Shown piece after piece: positions 36,476-45,517 of a DNA stretch of 64,000 nt (positions within the stretch are counted from its first letter, which is position 1; each line of letters starts with the position of its first letter). This DNA comes from Caulobacter zeae (GTDB lineage: Bacteria > Pseudomonadota > Alphaproteobacteria > Caulobacterales > Caulobacteraceae): positions 124,001 through 188,000 of the forward strand of contig NZ_PJRS01000022.1 of assembly GCF_002858925.1 (NCBI RefSeq), written 5' to 3'. Made by a program: the position numbers and the translations under genes. The notes below the pieces were generated by a model. It saw only the letters and a program-made list of their open reading frames with translations. It was not told where the DNA came from and searched no databases.

Positions 36476-38541
36476 GCCGCCTCGCGCTCGACCAGCCAGT
36501 TCTCGACCGTCGCGTAGAGGACGTCCTTCTGGATCGGCTTGGCCACGTGGTCGACCATGCCGGCCTCGCGGCACTGGGCGATCTGCTGGGGCAGCGCGTC
36601 GGCGCTCATGGCGATGATCGGCACGGCCGAGACGGGCCCGGGCAGGGCGCGGATCGCGCGGGTGGCCGAAAGGCCGTCCATGCCCGGCATGTGGATGTCC
36701 ATCAGCACGATGTCGAAGCCGCCGTCCCGCGCCATGTCCACGGCCTCCTGGCCGTTCTCGGCGGTGATCACCTCGCAGCCGGCCAGGGCCAGGAAGGCCC
36801 CGCCGATCTCGCGGTTCATCGGGTGGTCGTCGACCAGCAGCACGCGGGCCGAGGCGATCCGGCCGCCGGCCGCCACCACGCACCTCGGGGCGGCCTCGCA
36901 AGGCAGAGCCGCCAGCTCGATCCAGAAGGTCGAGCCCTGCTCGGCGTTGGCGGTCATGCCGATGCGCCCGCCCATCAGTTCGACCAGCGCCTTGCTGATC
37001 GCCAGGCCCAGGCCCGCCCCGCCGAAAGCCCGCGTCACCGAGCTGTCGCCCTGGCTGAAGCGCTGGAACAGGCGATCGCGCAGCTGCGGCGGCACGCCGA
37101 TGCCGGTGTCGACGATCTCGATCCGCAGGAGGTCGGCGTCCCCGCCGGGCGTCACCGCCAGCCGCGCGGTCACCCGGCCGGCCGGCGTAAACTTCACGGC
37201 GTTGTTGAGCAGGTTCAGCAGCACCTGGCGCAGACGGTCGGCGTCCAGCGTGTGATGACTGCCGGTCTGTCCTTCGACCTCGACATCCAGAGACAAGCCC
37301 TTGGCGCGGGCCTCCTGGGCGACGATGGCGACGGCGTCGCGCAGCACCGCCTCGGCGCGCGCGGGCTCGACCTGAAGCTCCACCCGGCCGGCCTCGACCC
37401 GCGAGAAATCGAGCACGTCGTTGACCAGGGTCAGAAGGGCCCCGCCAGCCCCGTCGATCAGGCCCACGTGGCGCCGGGCCTCCGGGGCCAGGTCGTCACG
37501 GTCGGCCAGCAGGCGGGTGAAGCCCAGCACGCTGTTCAGCGGCGTGCGGATCTCGTGGCTCATGGTGGCCAGGAACTCGGTCTTGGCCTGGCTGGCGGCC
37601 TGGGCGCGGGCCTGGGCCTTGCGGGCCAGGGCCTGGCGGCGCACCAGCAGCAGCCTCAGGCGCTGCTGGTTGGCCAGGGCCAGGGCGGCGGCCAGGCAGG
37701 TGAACAGCAGCGCGCTGACCAGGAACTGCAAGGCGTGCATGCGCTCGGACGCCTGGGCCCGCGTGGCGGCCTCGGCCACGATGCCCAGCACGCTCAGCGG
37801 CGCGGCGATGGCGGCGACGATCACCGTCGTCCAGGCCGCGCCTTTCGGGCCCAGCCGGAACGCCACCAGCACCCCGGCCGGAAACACCAGGAACGGCAGG
37901 GTGTGACCCGGCCGCCCGAAGGCGATCAGCGCCGCGGCCGCCACCATCACGTAGCAGGCGATCTTCTCCCAGAACGGCCGCTCGAAGCCGCGCTGGATGC
38001 GCGGGTCGAACAGGATCAGGGCGATGGGCAGGCCCGCCGTCATGCCCAGGGCGTTGACGAACATCCAGTTCTTGACCAGCACCGGCAGCGATACGCTCAG
38101 CATCGGCGCGCTGGCGAAGGCCCCGATCACGGCCAGCACGGCGGTGATCGGCAGGGCCAATCCCACGACCCTCAGCGCCTGGGTCAGGTTCTTCATTCTC
38201 GGCGGTCCGCCAAAGGCCTTGCGCAGCACCACCGCGATCACCGCCGCCTCGATGGTGTCGAGCACCGTGAACAGCGCGGTCATCGCCGGCGCCGTGCCGC
38301 CCAGGCGGTCGAGCAGCACGTGGCAGACGGTGGTGACCGCCAACAGGATCAGGCTGCGGCGCGGCGTGAGCAGGACCAGGCCGCCGGCCAGGAGGCCGTT
38401 GCACGGCCACAGGGTGGCCATGCCCGACGGCCCCCTTGTCAGCAGGTCGCAATAGGCGATGGTCACGGCGTAGGCGAAGATCAACGCCAGCAGCAGGAGC
38501 GTCTGCCGCCCCTCGCCCTCGAACCGTTGGAAAGCCACCAT
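36472..38541 (-). CDS. MASE1-like membrane hybrid histidine kinase/response regulator
   Basis: 689 residues from the ATG at 38541 (a TTG at 38598 would add 19). About eight membrane segments in the first 280 residues resemble a MASE1 sensor (LLLALIFAYAVTIAYCDLL, MATLWPCNGLLAGGLVLL). Then follow a coiled linker, the HisKA box SHEIRTPLNSVLGF with His329, HATPase motifs (NLLNNAVKFTPAG, DTGIGVP, GAGLGLAISKALVELMGG) and a C-terminal receiver with Asp615 in LMDIHMPGMDG. All catalytic motifs are intact. The signal sensed is unknown. Confidence 0.9.
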   Translation of the reverse strand: MVAFQRFEGEGRQTLLLLALIFAYAVTIAYCDLLTRGPSGMATLWPCNGLLAGGLVLLTPRRSLILLAVTTVCHVLLDRLGGTAPAMTALFTVLDTIEAAVIAVVLRKAFGGPPRMKNLTQALRVVGLALPITAVLAVIGAFASAPMLSVSLPVLVKNWMFVNALGMTAGLPIALILFDPRIQRGFERPFWEKIACYVMVAAAALIAFGRPGHTLPFLVFPAGVLVAFRLGPKGAAWTTVIVAAIAAPLSVLGIVAEAATRAQASERMHALQFLVSALLFTCLAAALALANQQRLRLLLVRRQALARKAQARAQAASQAKTEFLATMSHEIRTPLNSVLGFTRLLADRDDLAPEARRHVGLIDGAGGALLTLVNDVLDFSRVEAGRVELQVEPARAEAVLRDAVAIVAQEARAKGLSLDVEVEGQTGSHHTLDADRLRQVLLNLLNNAVKFTPAGRVTARLAVTPGGDADLLRIEIVDTGIGVPPQLRDRLFQRFSQGDSSVTRAFGGAGLGLAISKALVELMGGRIGMTANAEQGSTFWIELAALPCEAAPRCVVAAGGRIASARVLLVDDHPMNREIGGAFLALAGCEVITAENGQEAVDMARDGGFDIVLMDIHMPGMDGLSATRAIRALPGPVSAVPIIAMSADALPQQIAQCREAGMVDHVAKPIQKDVLYATVENWLVEREAA

Positions 38542-38648
38542 ACGCGTACTCGCGATCCCCTCGTCCCCCAACGAAATCGCCCGCAGGATCGCGCCCAACC
38601 CCGGCTAAACGGTTAAGACGAGACGGGAATTTCTCGCGATGCGCGTTT

Positions 38649-38870
38649 CTAGGCCTTCTTGACAAACTCGGTGCGCAGCACCAGGCCCCTCACCTTGTCG
38701 ACATTGGCCTCTATCTCGTCGGGATCGCCGGTCAGGCGGATCTTCTTGACCAGGGTCCCGCGCTTGAGGGTCACCCCGCCCGCCCCCTTGACCTTCAGAT
38801 CCTTGATCAGGGTGACGTTGTCGCCGTCGGCCAGGATCGCGCCGTTGGAATCGCGGGTTTCGTCGGACAT
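38649..38870 (-). CDS. PhnA-domain protein (YjdM C-terminal domain only)
   Basis: 73 residues matching the C-terminal half of the PhnA/YjdM family: DSNGAILADGDNVTLIKDLK, KGAGGVTLKRGTLVKKIRLT, and VDKVRGLVLRTEFVKKA. The usual N-terminal zinc ribbon with its four cysteines is absent. Longer readings to 38984 add unrelated residues. Despite the name the family is not proven to act on phosphonates. A hairpin lies in its leader. Confidence 0.75.
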   Translation of the reverse strand: MSDETRDSNGAILADGDNVTLIKDLKVKGAGGVTLKRGTLVKKIRLTGDPDEIEANVDKVRGLVLRTEFVKKA

Positions 38871-38893
38871 GGAAGGCTCCCTGGGCCTCAAGC

Positions 38894-38920
38894 GAAGCCC
38901 GCACAAAAAGTACGGGCTTC
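38894..38920. repeat. Hairpin between phosphatase and PhnA-like genes
   Basis: GAAGCCCG and CGGGCTTC form a perfect 8-bp stem with an 11-base loop. On the minus strand it lies after the phosphatase stop and before the PhnA-like start. With no T tract after the stem, termination is uncertain. Confidence 0.4.
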
Positions 38921-38962
38921 TTAGAGCGCGTCGGAGGCAAAGTCTAAGCGGTTTCGCCGTCC

Positions 38963-40381
38963 CTACTTCGCGCGGCCGAGGCAAGGCGCGCCGTCCGGCC
39001 CCGTGGCGCCGTTGCAGACCCGCTGGGCCAGCATCGACTCCTTGCTCTCGACCAGGGTCTTGGCGCCGTCCTTGGCGCGCTTCAGCGTGAAGGCGTCGTA
39101 GAGCTTGCCGCTGGCGGTGTAGGCGGCGAACCCCAGCTTGTCGGCGTCGACGTCGATCACCTGGTAGAACTCGGTGTCGGCGGCGACCTTGTCGGGCTGG
39201 GTCAGGGCGCGGTCGTTCAGGGCGTACATCTTCGAGCCGACCACCGAGACCACATAGACCGGTCCCTGCGGCTGGCCTGCCTTGTGGCGGCGCGCGGCGT
39301 CGGCCTTGCCGGCCTCGCTGGTCAGGCGCGCGTAGCAGTGGTCATGGCCCTGAAGCACCAGATCGACCTTGCGGGCCTCGAACACCGGCTTCCAGGCCGC
39401 CTTCAGCTTTTCGGTGTCCTGCGGGCGGGCGCAGGTGAAGATCGGCTGGTGGAAGGTGACGACGTTCCACCGGGCCTTGCTGGCCGCCAGGGTCTGGTCA
39501 AGCCAGCGGGTCTGGGCCTCCAGCGCGCCGAGATCGAGCGCCGCGGTGCCGTCCAGGATGATGAACCGCACGCCCTGGTAGTCGACGTAGTAGGTCGTCC
39601 CCTTCACCGGCTCGGCGCCGTTGTCCGGCAGGGCGAACTGCAACGGCCAGTAGGGGCCGAGCTTGCGGCTCTCGGTCCCGTCGGCCTTGGTCACGTCGAC
39701 ATATTCGTGGTTGCCGGTGGCCGGCAGCTGCGGAACGATCGAGAAGTTGTAGGCACCGGCCGCCGTCCACTCGCCCCACTCGTCGTCGTGGTCGAGGTCG
39801 TCGCGCTGGGCCACCAGGTCGCCGGCGTGCAGCACCAGGGCAGGCGCGGCGGTGGACTGGAAGCCCTGGCGGATCACCCGCGAGCCGATCGGCAGGATGC
39901 CGTTCTGGGTGTCGCCCAGATAGAGGAAGCGGAACGGACGGAACGTCGCCGCGGCGGTGTGGAACTGAAGCCACTCGCTCCAGCCGTCGGCGCCCTTCAC
40001 GCGGTAGACATAGGCCGTATCGGGCGACAGGCCGGTCAGCCGCGCCTGATGATAGAGCGCCGGACCGTTGGCGCTGTCGATCGCCTTGCTGGCTCCCGAA
40101 AGCGTCCTGGCGTGGAAGGCCAGGCTCGGTCCGTCGATGGCCGGGGCCAGCTGGATCTCGGCGCTCGCCTGGCGCGGATCGGTGCGCCAGGCCACGGCCA
40201 TCTCGCGCGAGGGGTCCGCGCCGGCGGTCAGCACGATGCGGTCGGGCAGGCCCTTGGGCTTGAACGGCAGACCCGGCGAGCGCGGAACGGGCTGGGCGGC
40301 TTCCTGGGCCAGGACCGGCGCCGACGACAGCGCCGCGAGCGCGATCGCCGCCGCGCCGACCAGAAGTTTCCGCAGGCCCAT
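38963..40381 (-). CDS. Secreted purple-acid-phosphatase-like metallophosphoesterase
   Basis: 472 residues from the ATG at 40381, which follows GGAGGGAAAGTC. A signal peptide (LVGAAAIALAALSSAPVLAQ) directs export. A fibronectin-like N-domain (about 35-150) precedes the phosphoesterase domain. All metal ligands are visible: LGDTQNG, HAGDLVAQ, GNHEYVDV, TFHQPIF and GHDHCYAR. It probably releases phosphate from organic esters in the periplasm. Confidence 0.88.
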   Translation of the reverse strand: MGLRKLLVGAAAIALAALSSAPVLAQEAAQPVPRSPGLPFKPKGLPDRIVLTAGADPSREMAVAWRTDPRQASAEIQLAPAIDGPSLAFHARTLSGASKAIDSANGPALYHQARLTGLSPDTAYVYRVKGADGWSEWLQFHTAAATFRPFRFLYLGDTQNGILPIGSRVIRQGFQSTAAPALVLHAGDLVAQRDDLDHDDEWGEWTAAGAYNFSIVPQLPATGNHEYVDVTKADGTESRKLGPYWPLQFALPDNGAEPVKGTTYYVDYQGVRFIILDGTAALDLGALEAQTRWLDQTLAASKARWNVVTFHQPIFTCARPQDTEKLKAAWKPVFEARKVDLVLQGHDHCYARLTSEAGKADAARRHKAGQPQGPVYVVSVVGSKMYALNDRALTQPDKVAADTEFYQVIDVDADKLGFAAYTASGKLYDAFTLKRAKDGAKTLVESKESMLAQRVCNGATGPDGAPCLGRAK

Positions 40382-40470
40382 GACTTTCCCTCCGTCGACT
40401 GACGACCCCACCGTCGCCGCCCCGCGCTACTGCCCGGGTTCCGTGACAGATTGACGAAGGTCGCCCGCCC

Positions 40471-41388
40471 CTAACCCTTCTTTCCCAGCGGATGCTTGGT
40501 GCGCACCACCTCGGCCAGGTGCTCGCCGGCCACGTGAGTGTAGATTTGGGTGGTGCCGATGTCGGCATGGCCTAGCAGGGTCTGGATCACCCGCAGGTCG
40601 GCCCCGCCCTCCAGCAGGTGGGTGGCGAAGGCGTGGCGCAGCACGTGGGGGCTGACCTTGTCGCGATCGATGCCGGCGGCGATGGCGGCGTCTTCCAGGA
40701 GTTGCGAGACCCGCCGCGCCGTCAGCCGCCCGCCCTTGCCGCGCGAGGGGAACAGCCACGGACTGTCCTTCTGGCCGTTTGGCAGGAATTGCAGCCTTCC
40801 CTCTATATAGGCCTTCACCGCCGCGCGCGCCGCGTCGTTCAGCGGGGCCAGCCGTTCCTTGCCGCCCTTGCCCTTGACCATCAGGAAGGCCGGATCCCGC
40901 GCCAGCGCCGACAGCGGCAGGGCCAGCAGTTCGCTGATCCGCAGGCCCGAGGCGTAGAGCAGCTCGATGATGCACGACAGCCGCAGGCCCTGGGCGCCGT
41001 CCTTGTCGGAGGCGGCCGCCAGCAGGGCGTCGATCTCGGCCCGCGACAGCACCTTGGGCAGCGGCCGGCCGGCCTTGGGCGCGACCACGCGGCGGGACGG
41101 ATCGTCGCTCCGCCAGCCCTCGCCCAGGGCGAAGCGATAGAACTGCCGCACGGCCGAGCGGCGCCGCGCCGCCGTGGCCGGCGACAGGCCGCGCGCGCCC
41201 AGGTCCTGGAAATAGGCCTCGATGGTCTCGGCCTCGGCCGTATCGAGATCGTCGCTCTTGCCGCTCAAAAAGCCCCGGGCGTCCTCCAGGTCCTTCTCGT
41301 AGGCGCGCAGGGTGTTGGCTGCGGCCGCTCGCTCGACGGCCATCATCTCCAGGAAGGCCTCGACCCAGCCCTCTGCCTTTGCGCTCAT
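40471..41388 (-). CDS. xerD: Tyrosine site-specific recombinase XerD
   Basis: 305 residues. The N-terminal SAM-like core-binding domain (WVEAFLEMMAVERAAAANTLR) and the catalytic domain carry all active residues: Arg in LYASGLRISELL, Lys in KGKGGKERLAPL, His-x-x-Arg in SPHVLRHAFATHLL, His in TLLGHADIGTTQ and Tyr in IYTHV. It resolves chromosome dimers at dif together with XerC. It is unlikely to be a mobile-element integrase, because no att sites or cargo surround it. The start overlaps the stop of the upstream gene (ATGA). Confidence 0.93.
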   Translation of the reverse strand: MSAKAEGWVEAFLEMMAVERAAAANTLRAYEKDLEDARGFLSGKSDDLDTAEAETIEAYFQDLGARGLSPATAARRRSAVRQFYRFALGEGWRSDDPSRRVVAPKAGRPLPKVLSRAEIDALLAAASDKDGAQGLRLSCIIELLYASGLRISELLALPLSALARDPAFLMVKGKGGKERLAPLNDAARAAVKAYIEGRLQFLPNGQKDSPWLFPSRGKGGRLTARRVSQLLEDAAIAAGIDRDKVSPHVLRHAFATHLLEGGADLRVIQTLLGHADIGTTQIYTHVAGEHLAEVVRTKHPLGKKG

Positions 41389-42848
41389 TTCTTCTTCGGG
41401 GTCGGCTTGGCGGCCGGAGGGGCCGGCGGCGCGGGCAGCAGCCCCTCGACGGCCAGGGCCCGGGCGTCGGCGGCAAGGCCCGCACGGTTCAGCGCCGCGA
41501 CGATGCGGGCGCGATCGGCGGCCGAGGGACCGGCCGTCCCGGCGTCGGCGGCGACCGACAAAGCAAGTACGGCGGCCTCGCCCTTGCGGCCGGCCGCGGC
41601 GGCGGTATCGAGCAGCGCCAGCCGCGCGGCCGAGGCGGTCGACTTGCCCGCCTCAAAGCCGGCGAAGGTGGCGCGGTCCTCGGGGCTCAGCGCCCCGCCC
41701 AGGGCTTGCAGCACCACGGCGGCCGGCTGGGCCGGAGACTTGGCCCCGCCATTGGCGCCCAGCTCCACCAGCCGGTCCAGCGCCTGGTCGGTCGAACCGC
41801 CCGAGGCCGCCGCCAAGGCCGCGTCGAACAGAGCCAGGTCCTGATTGCCGACGCCGGGGATGGCGTCGCCGGTCATCTTGCCCCGGATCGCCTGGGCGGT
41901 CTTGACGTCGCCGGCGGTCAGGGCCGCGCGCAGGAAGAGGCCCAGATCGGTGATCGGCGCATCGGCGGCGACCAGGGCCGCGATCAGCGGCGCGGCGGCG
42001 CGGGCGGCGGCGGCGAAGTCCGCCCCGGGCTTGGCGCCCTTCAGGAACGCCCAGTCGGAGCCTTGCGCGGCCGCCAGGTCGGCCGCCGGCGGGGCCAGCA
42101 GCGGGCGGGTGGCCGGGGTGGCGGTCGCCGAAGCCGCCTGGATGTCCAGCCCCAGCTTCTTCGACAGGGCGTAGTTGATCCCGGTGCGCAGGTTGGCGCC
42201 GCCGGTCGGCGCCGCGCCCGACAGCAGCGCCGGCATCAGCCGGGCGTAGTCGGCGTCCTTGCCCTGTTGCTGGGCGAGGTTGAAGGTCAGCTGGGCCTCG
42301 GCGGTCTGGCCGGCCCGCGCCTGGCAGAAGGCCCGCAGCCGCAGCCAGTAGCCGGTTCCGCGATCGGCGCTCAGGGCGTCGGCCACGGCGCAGGCGCGAT
42401 CGTCGTCGCCGGCGATCAGGTTGGCCTCGGCCGCGGCCATGGCCAGGGCGGCGTTCTGGTCCAGGCCCGGCGTGCGGTCCATCACCCGCTTGGCGCCGGC
42501 CGCCTCGCCCAAGGCGATCAGGGCCAGGGCCCGCGTCCCGCCCATTTCCGGATCGTCGCCGACGCCCGCCGGGGCCCGCGCGCCGGTGGCCAGCACCCGC
42601 CGCGCGAAATCGGCGAAGGCCGGCGACAGCGGCTTGGCGGCCAGCTTGGGTAGGGTCTCGCGCATCAGGCCCGGCGAGGCGTCCTTCCACAGGTCGCCCG
42701 GCAGGCCGGTGTCGGCGGCGGGGTTCGAGAACAGGTCGGGCGGCGCCAGCGTGCTGACGGCCACCTCCTGGGCGTGGACGGACGCCGCGGCGGCGAGAAC
42801 GGAAACGGCGGCGGCGAGCGCCAGCGGGGAACGCGGGGAGAAAGCCAT
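41385..42848 (-). CDS. Exported Ala-rich helical-repeat protein upstream of xerD
   Basis: 487 residues. A signal peptide (LALAAAVSVLAAAASVHAQ) is followed by an all-helical, alanine-rich sequence with a TPR/SEL1-like rhythm (AALAMAAAEANLIAGDDDRACAVADAL split over two helices, AFCQARAGQTAEAQLTFNLA). The C-terminus is Pro/Lys-rich (PAAKPTPKKK). No catalytic motif is visible, so a periplasmic scaffold is likely. Translational coupling to xerD by a four-base overlap is seen. Confidence 0.78.
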   Translation of the reverse strand: MAFSPRSPLALAAAVSVLAAAASVHAQEVAVSTLAPPDLFSNPAADTGLPGDLWKDASPGLMRETLPKLAAKPLSPAFADFARRVLATGARAPAGVGDDPEMGGTRALALIALGEAAGAKRVMDRTPGLDQNAALAMAAAEANLIAGDDDRACAVADALSADRGTGYWLRLRAFCQARAGQTAEAQLTFNLAQQQGKDADYARLMPALLSGAAPTGGANLRTGINYALSKKLGLDIQAASATATPATRPLLAPPAADLAAAQGSDWAFLKGAKPGADFAAAARAAAPLIAALVAADAPITDLGLFLRAALTAGDVKTAQAIRGKMTGDAIPGVGNQDLALFDAALAAASGGSTDQALDRLVELGANGGAKSPAQPAAVVLQALGGALSPEDRATFAGFEAGKSTASAARLALLDTAAAAGRKGEAAVLALSVAADAGTAGPSAADRARIVAALNRAGLAADARALAVEGLLPAPPAPPAAKPTPKKK

Positions 42849-43078
42849 GAGCCCTACTATGGCAAGGAAGCGCGGCAGGCAGAAGACGGTTGGACGGCGA
42901 TTGCGCGGCGAAAGGGCGTAACCACGGTCGGCCAGAAAAGCTTGCAGGCGGCCGGGTTTGGGTTCACAGCGCCAAGCTGTTGCTTACCTAGCGTGAGCTT
43001 GAGCCCGTGGGGGGCTCCATACGTCCATCAGTTCGGACGGGAGTGGTCGAGCCGCGTCGATCATCCACGGGAGACCCC

Positions 43079-45517
43079 ATGCCCTCCACCCTGTCCGACA
43101 CCCGCAAATCCGTCAGTCCGCTGGCGCGGCTATGGCTGCTGCTACTCGGCGCGGTCATCCTGGCCGCTGGCCTGTTCTTCCTGATCGGCGGCGGCAAGCT
43201 GCTGGTTCTGGGCGGCAGCCCCTACTTCGTGCTGGCCGGCCTGGCGCTGGTCGCGGCCGGCGTGCAGATCGGCCGGGCCAAGGCGAGCGGCGCCCTGCTG
43301 TTCGGCGCGGTGTTCGCAGCCACGGTGATCTGGGCGCTCTGGGAATCGGGCGTCTCGTTCTGGCCGCTGATCTCGCGCCTTTTGGCCCTGAGCGTCGGCG
43401 CGGCCGTGGTGGCCTTCTCCTATCCGCTGATGGCGCGGGCCAGCGGCAGGCCCTCGGCGCTTGTTCCCGCCCTGGCGACCGGCGCGGTGCTGGCCCTGGG
43501 CGCGGGCGCCGGCTTCACCGCCATGTTCTTCCCGCATGCCACCGTCGCCTTCGCCGGCGCGGCGCCCGGCCTCGCCCCAGTCGACCCGGCCAAGGCCCAG
43601 AAGAACTGGGAAGCCTATGGAAACACCCCCGGCGCCAGCCGCTTCGTGGCGCTGGACCAGATCACCCGCGACAACGTGCAGGGCCTGAAGGTCGCCTGGA
43701 CCTACCGCACGGGCGACGTGGCGGTCAGCGACGGCAACGGCGCCGAGGACCAGGACACCCCGCTGCAGGTCGGCGACACCGTCTACATCTGCACCCCTCA
43801 CAACAACGTCATCGCCCTGGACGCCGATACCGGGCGCGAAAAGTGGAAGGCCGTGGTCGACGCCAAAGCCTCGGTCTGGATGCGCTGCCGGGGCCTGGCC
43901 TATTTCGACGCCGGCGCGCCGCTGTTGCAACCGACCGTCGCCGGCTCGACGCCCGTCCTCACGGCGGCCATCCCCGAGGGCGCGCCCTGCCGTCGCCGCA
44001 TCCTGATGAACACCATCAACGCCGTGCTGATGGCCTTCGACGCCGACACCGGCAAGGCCTGCCAGGACTTCGGGACCGCCGGCCGCGTCAACCTGAAGGC
44101 CGGCCTTGGCGATGCCCCCGACCCGCAGTACCAGCTGACCGCCGCCCCGACCCTGGCCGGCACGACGATCGTCGTCGGCGGCCGCATCGCCGACAACGTC
44201 CAGGTCGACATGCCCGGCGGCGTGGTTCGCGGCTTCGACGTCATCACCGGCGCCCTGCGCTGGGCCTTCGACCCCGGCGATCCGACGATCACCGGCGCAC
44301 CGCCGGCCGGCAAGACCTATGCCCGCTCGACGCCGAACGTCTGGTCGTCGATGTCGTACGATCCGGCCTCCAACACCGTGTTCATGCCGGTGGGCAGCGC
44401 CTCGGTCGACCTCTACGGCAAGACCCGCAGCGCGCTCGACCATCGCTACGGCGCCTCGATGCTGGCGCTGGACGCCACGACGGGCCGCGAGAAGTGGGTG
44501 TTCCAGACCGTCCACAACGACCTCTGGGACTTCGACGTGCCGATGCAGCCCAGCCTCATTGACTTCCCCAAGGCCGGCGGCGGAACCACCCCCGCCCTCG
44601 TCTTCGGCACCAAGGCCGGCCAGCTCTACGTGCTCGACCGCGCCACAGGCCAGCCGCTGACCAAGGTCGAGAACGTGCCGGTCAAGGCCGCCGACATCCC
44701 CGGAGAGCCCTACGCCCTGAGCCAGCCGCGCTCGACCGGCATGCCGCAGATCGGCGCCCAGACACTGAAGGAAGCCGACATGTGGGGCGCCACGCCCTTC
44801 GACCAGCTGCTGTGCCGCATCGCCTTCAAGGGCATGCGCTACGAGGGTCTCTACACCGCCCCGGGCACGGACAAGTCGCTGAGCTTCCCGGGCTCGCTGG
44901 GCGGCATGAACTGGGGCGGCCTGTCGACCGATCCCACCACCAACACCATCTTCGTCAACGACATGCGCCTTGGCCTGTGGGTGCGGATGATCGCGCAGGA
45001 CACCAGCAAGGCCGCGGCCGGCGGCGGCGGCGAGGCGGTCAACACCGGCATGGGCGCCGTGCCGCTGAAGGGCACGCCCTATTCGGTCGACAAGAACCGC
45101 TTCCTGTCGGTGCTGGGTATCCCCTGCCAGGCCCCGCCCTACGGCACGATGACCGCCGTCGACATGACGACCCAGAAGATCAAGTGGCAGGTCCCGGTCG
45201 GCACGGTGCGCGACACCGGTCCGCTGGGGATCAAGATGGGCCTGCCCATGCCGATCGGCCTGCCCACCCTTGGCGGCAGCCTGGCCACGCAGGGCGGCCT
45301 CGTCTTCTTCGCCGGCACGCAGGACTACTATCTGCGCGCCTTCGACTCCGCGACGGGCAAGGAAGTGTGGAAGGCCCGCCTGCCGGTGGGCAGCCAGGGC
45401 GGCCCGATGAGCTACCGATCGCCCAAGACCGGCAAACAGTACGTGGTGATCACCGCCGGCGGCGCGCGTCAGTCGCCCGACCGCGGCGACTACGTGATCG
45501 CCTACGCGCTGAAATGA
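43079..45517 (+). CDS. gcd: Membrane-bound PQQ-dependent glucose/quinate-type dehydrogenase
   Basis: 812 residues. About five N-terminal membrane segments (residues 15-150) anchor a periplasmic PQQ propeller that begins near NWEAYGNTPGASRFVALDQI. Propeller motifs include GDTVYICTPHNNVIALDADT, NVWSSMSYDPASNTVFMPVG, GREKWVFQTVHNDLWDFDVP and GGMNWGGLSTDP. Glucose dehydrogenase passes electrons to ubiquinone while making gluconate. Glucose or quinate/shikimate are possible substrates. CGGGAGACCCC precedes the ATG. The stop overlaps the porin ATG. Confidence 0.9.
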   Translation: MPSTLSDTRKSVSPLARLWLLLLGAVILAAGLFFLIGGGKLLVLGGSPYFVLAGLALVAAGVQIGRAKASGALLFGAVFAATVIWALWESGVSFWPLISRLLALSVGAAVVAFSYPLMARASGRPSALVPALATGAVLALGAGAGFTAMFFPHATVAFAGAAPGLAPVDPAKAQKNWEAYGNTPGASRFVALDQITRDNVQGLKVAWTYRTGDVAVSDGNGAEDQDTPLQVGDTVYICTPHNNVIALDADTGREKWKAVVDAKASVWMRCRGLAYFDAGAPLLQPTVAGSTPVLTAAIPEGAPCRRRILMNTINAVLMAFDADTGKACQDFGTAGRVNLKAGLGDAPDPQYQLTAAPTLAGTTIVVGGRIADNVQVDMPGGVVRGFDVITGALRWAFDPGDPTITGAPPAGKTYARSTPNVWSSMSYDPASNTVFMPVGSASVDLYGKTRSALDHRYGASMLALDATTGREKWVFQTVHNDLWDFDVPMQPSLIDFPKAGGGTTPALVFGTKAGQLYVLDRATGQPLTKVENVPVKAADIPGEPYALSQPRSTGMPQIGAQTLKEADMWGATPFDQLLCRIAFKGMRYEGLYTAPGTDKSLSFPGSLGGMNWGGLSTDPTTNTIFVNDMRLGLWVRMIAQDTSKAAAGGGGEAVNTGMGAVPLKGTPYSVDKNRFLSVLGIPCQAPPYGTMTAVDMTTQKIKWQVPVGTVRDTGPLGIKMGLPMPIGLPTLGGSLATQGGLVFFAGTQDYYLRAFDSATGKEVWKARLPVGSQGGPMSYRSPKTGKQYVVITAGGARQSPDRGDYVIAYALK

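Noticed and set aside
36127-38616. An 829-codon open frame on the plus strand
   Set aside because: It is antisense to the MASE1 hybrid kinase and shows no recognisable domain.
40471-41388. Tyrosine recombinase as an integrase of a mobile island
   Set aside because: Sequence and length match XerD, it is coupled to a secreted-protein gene, and no att-like direct repeats or cargo surround it.
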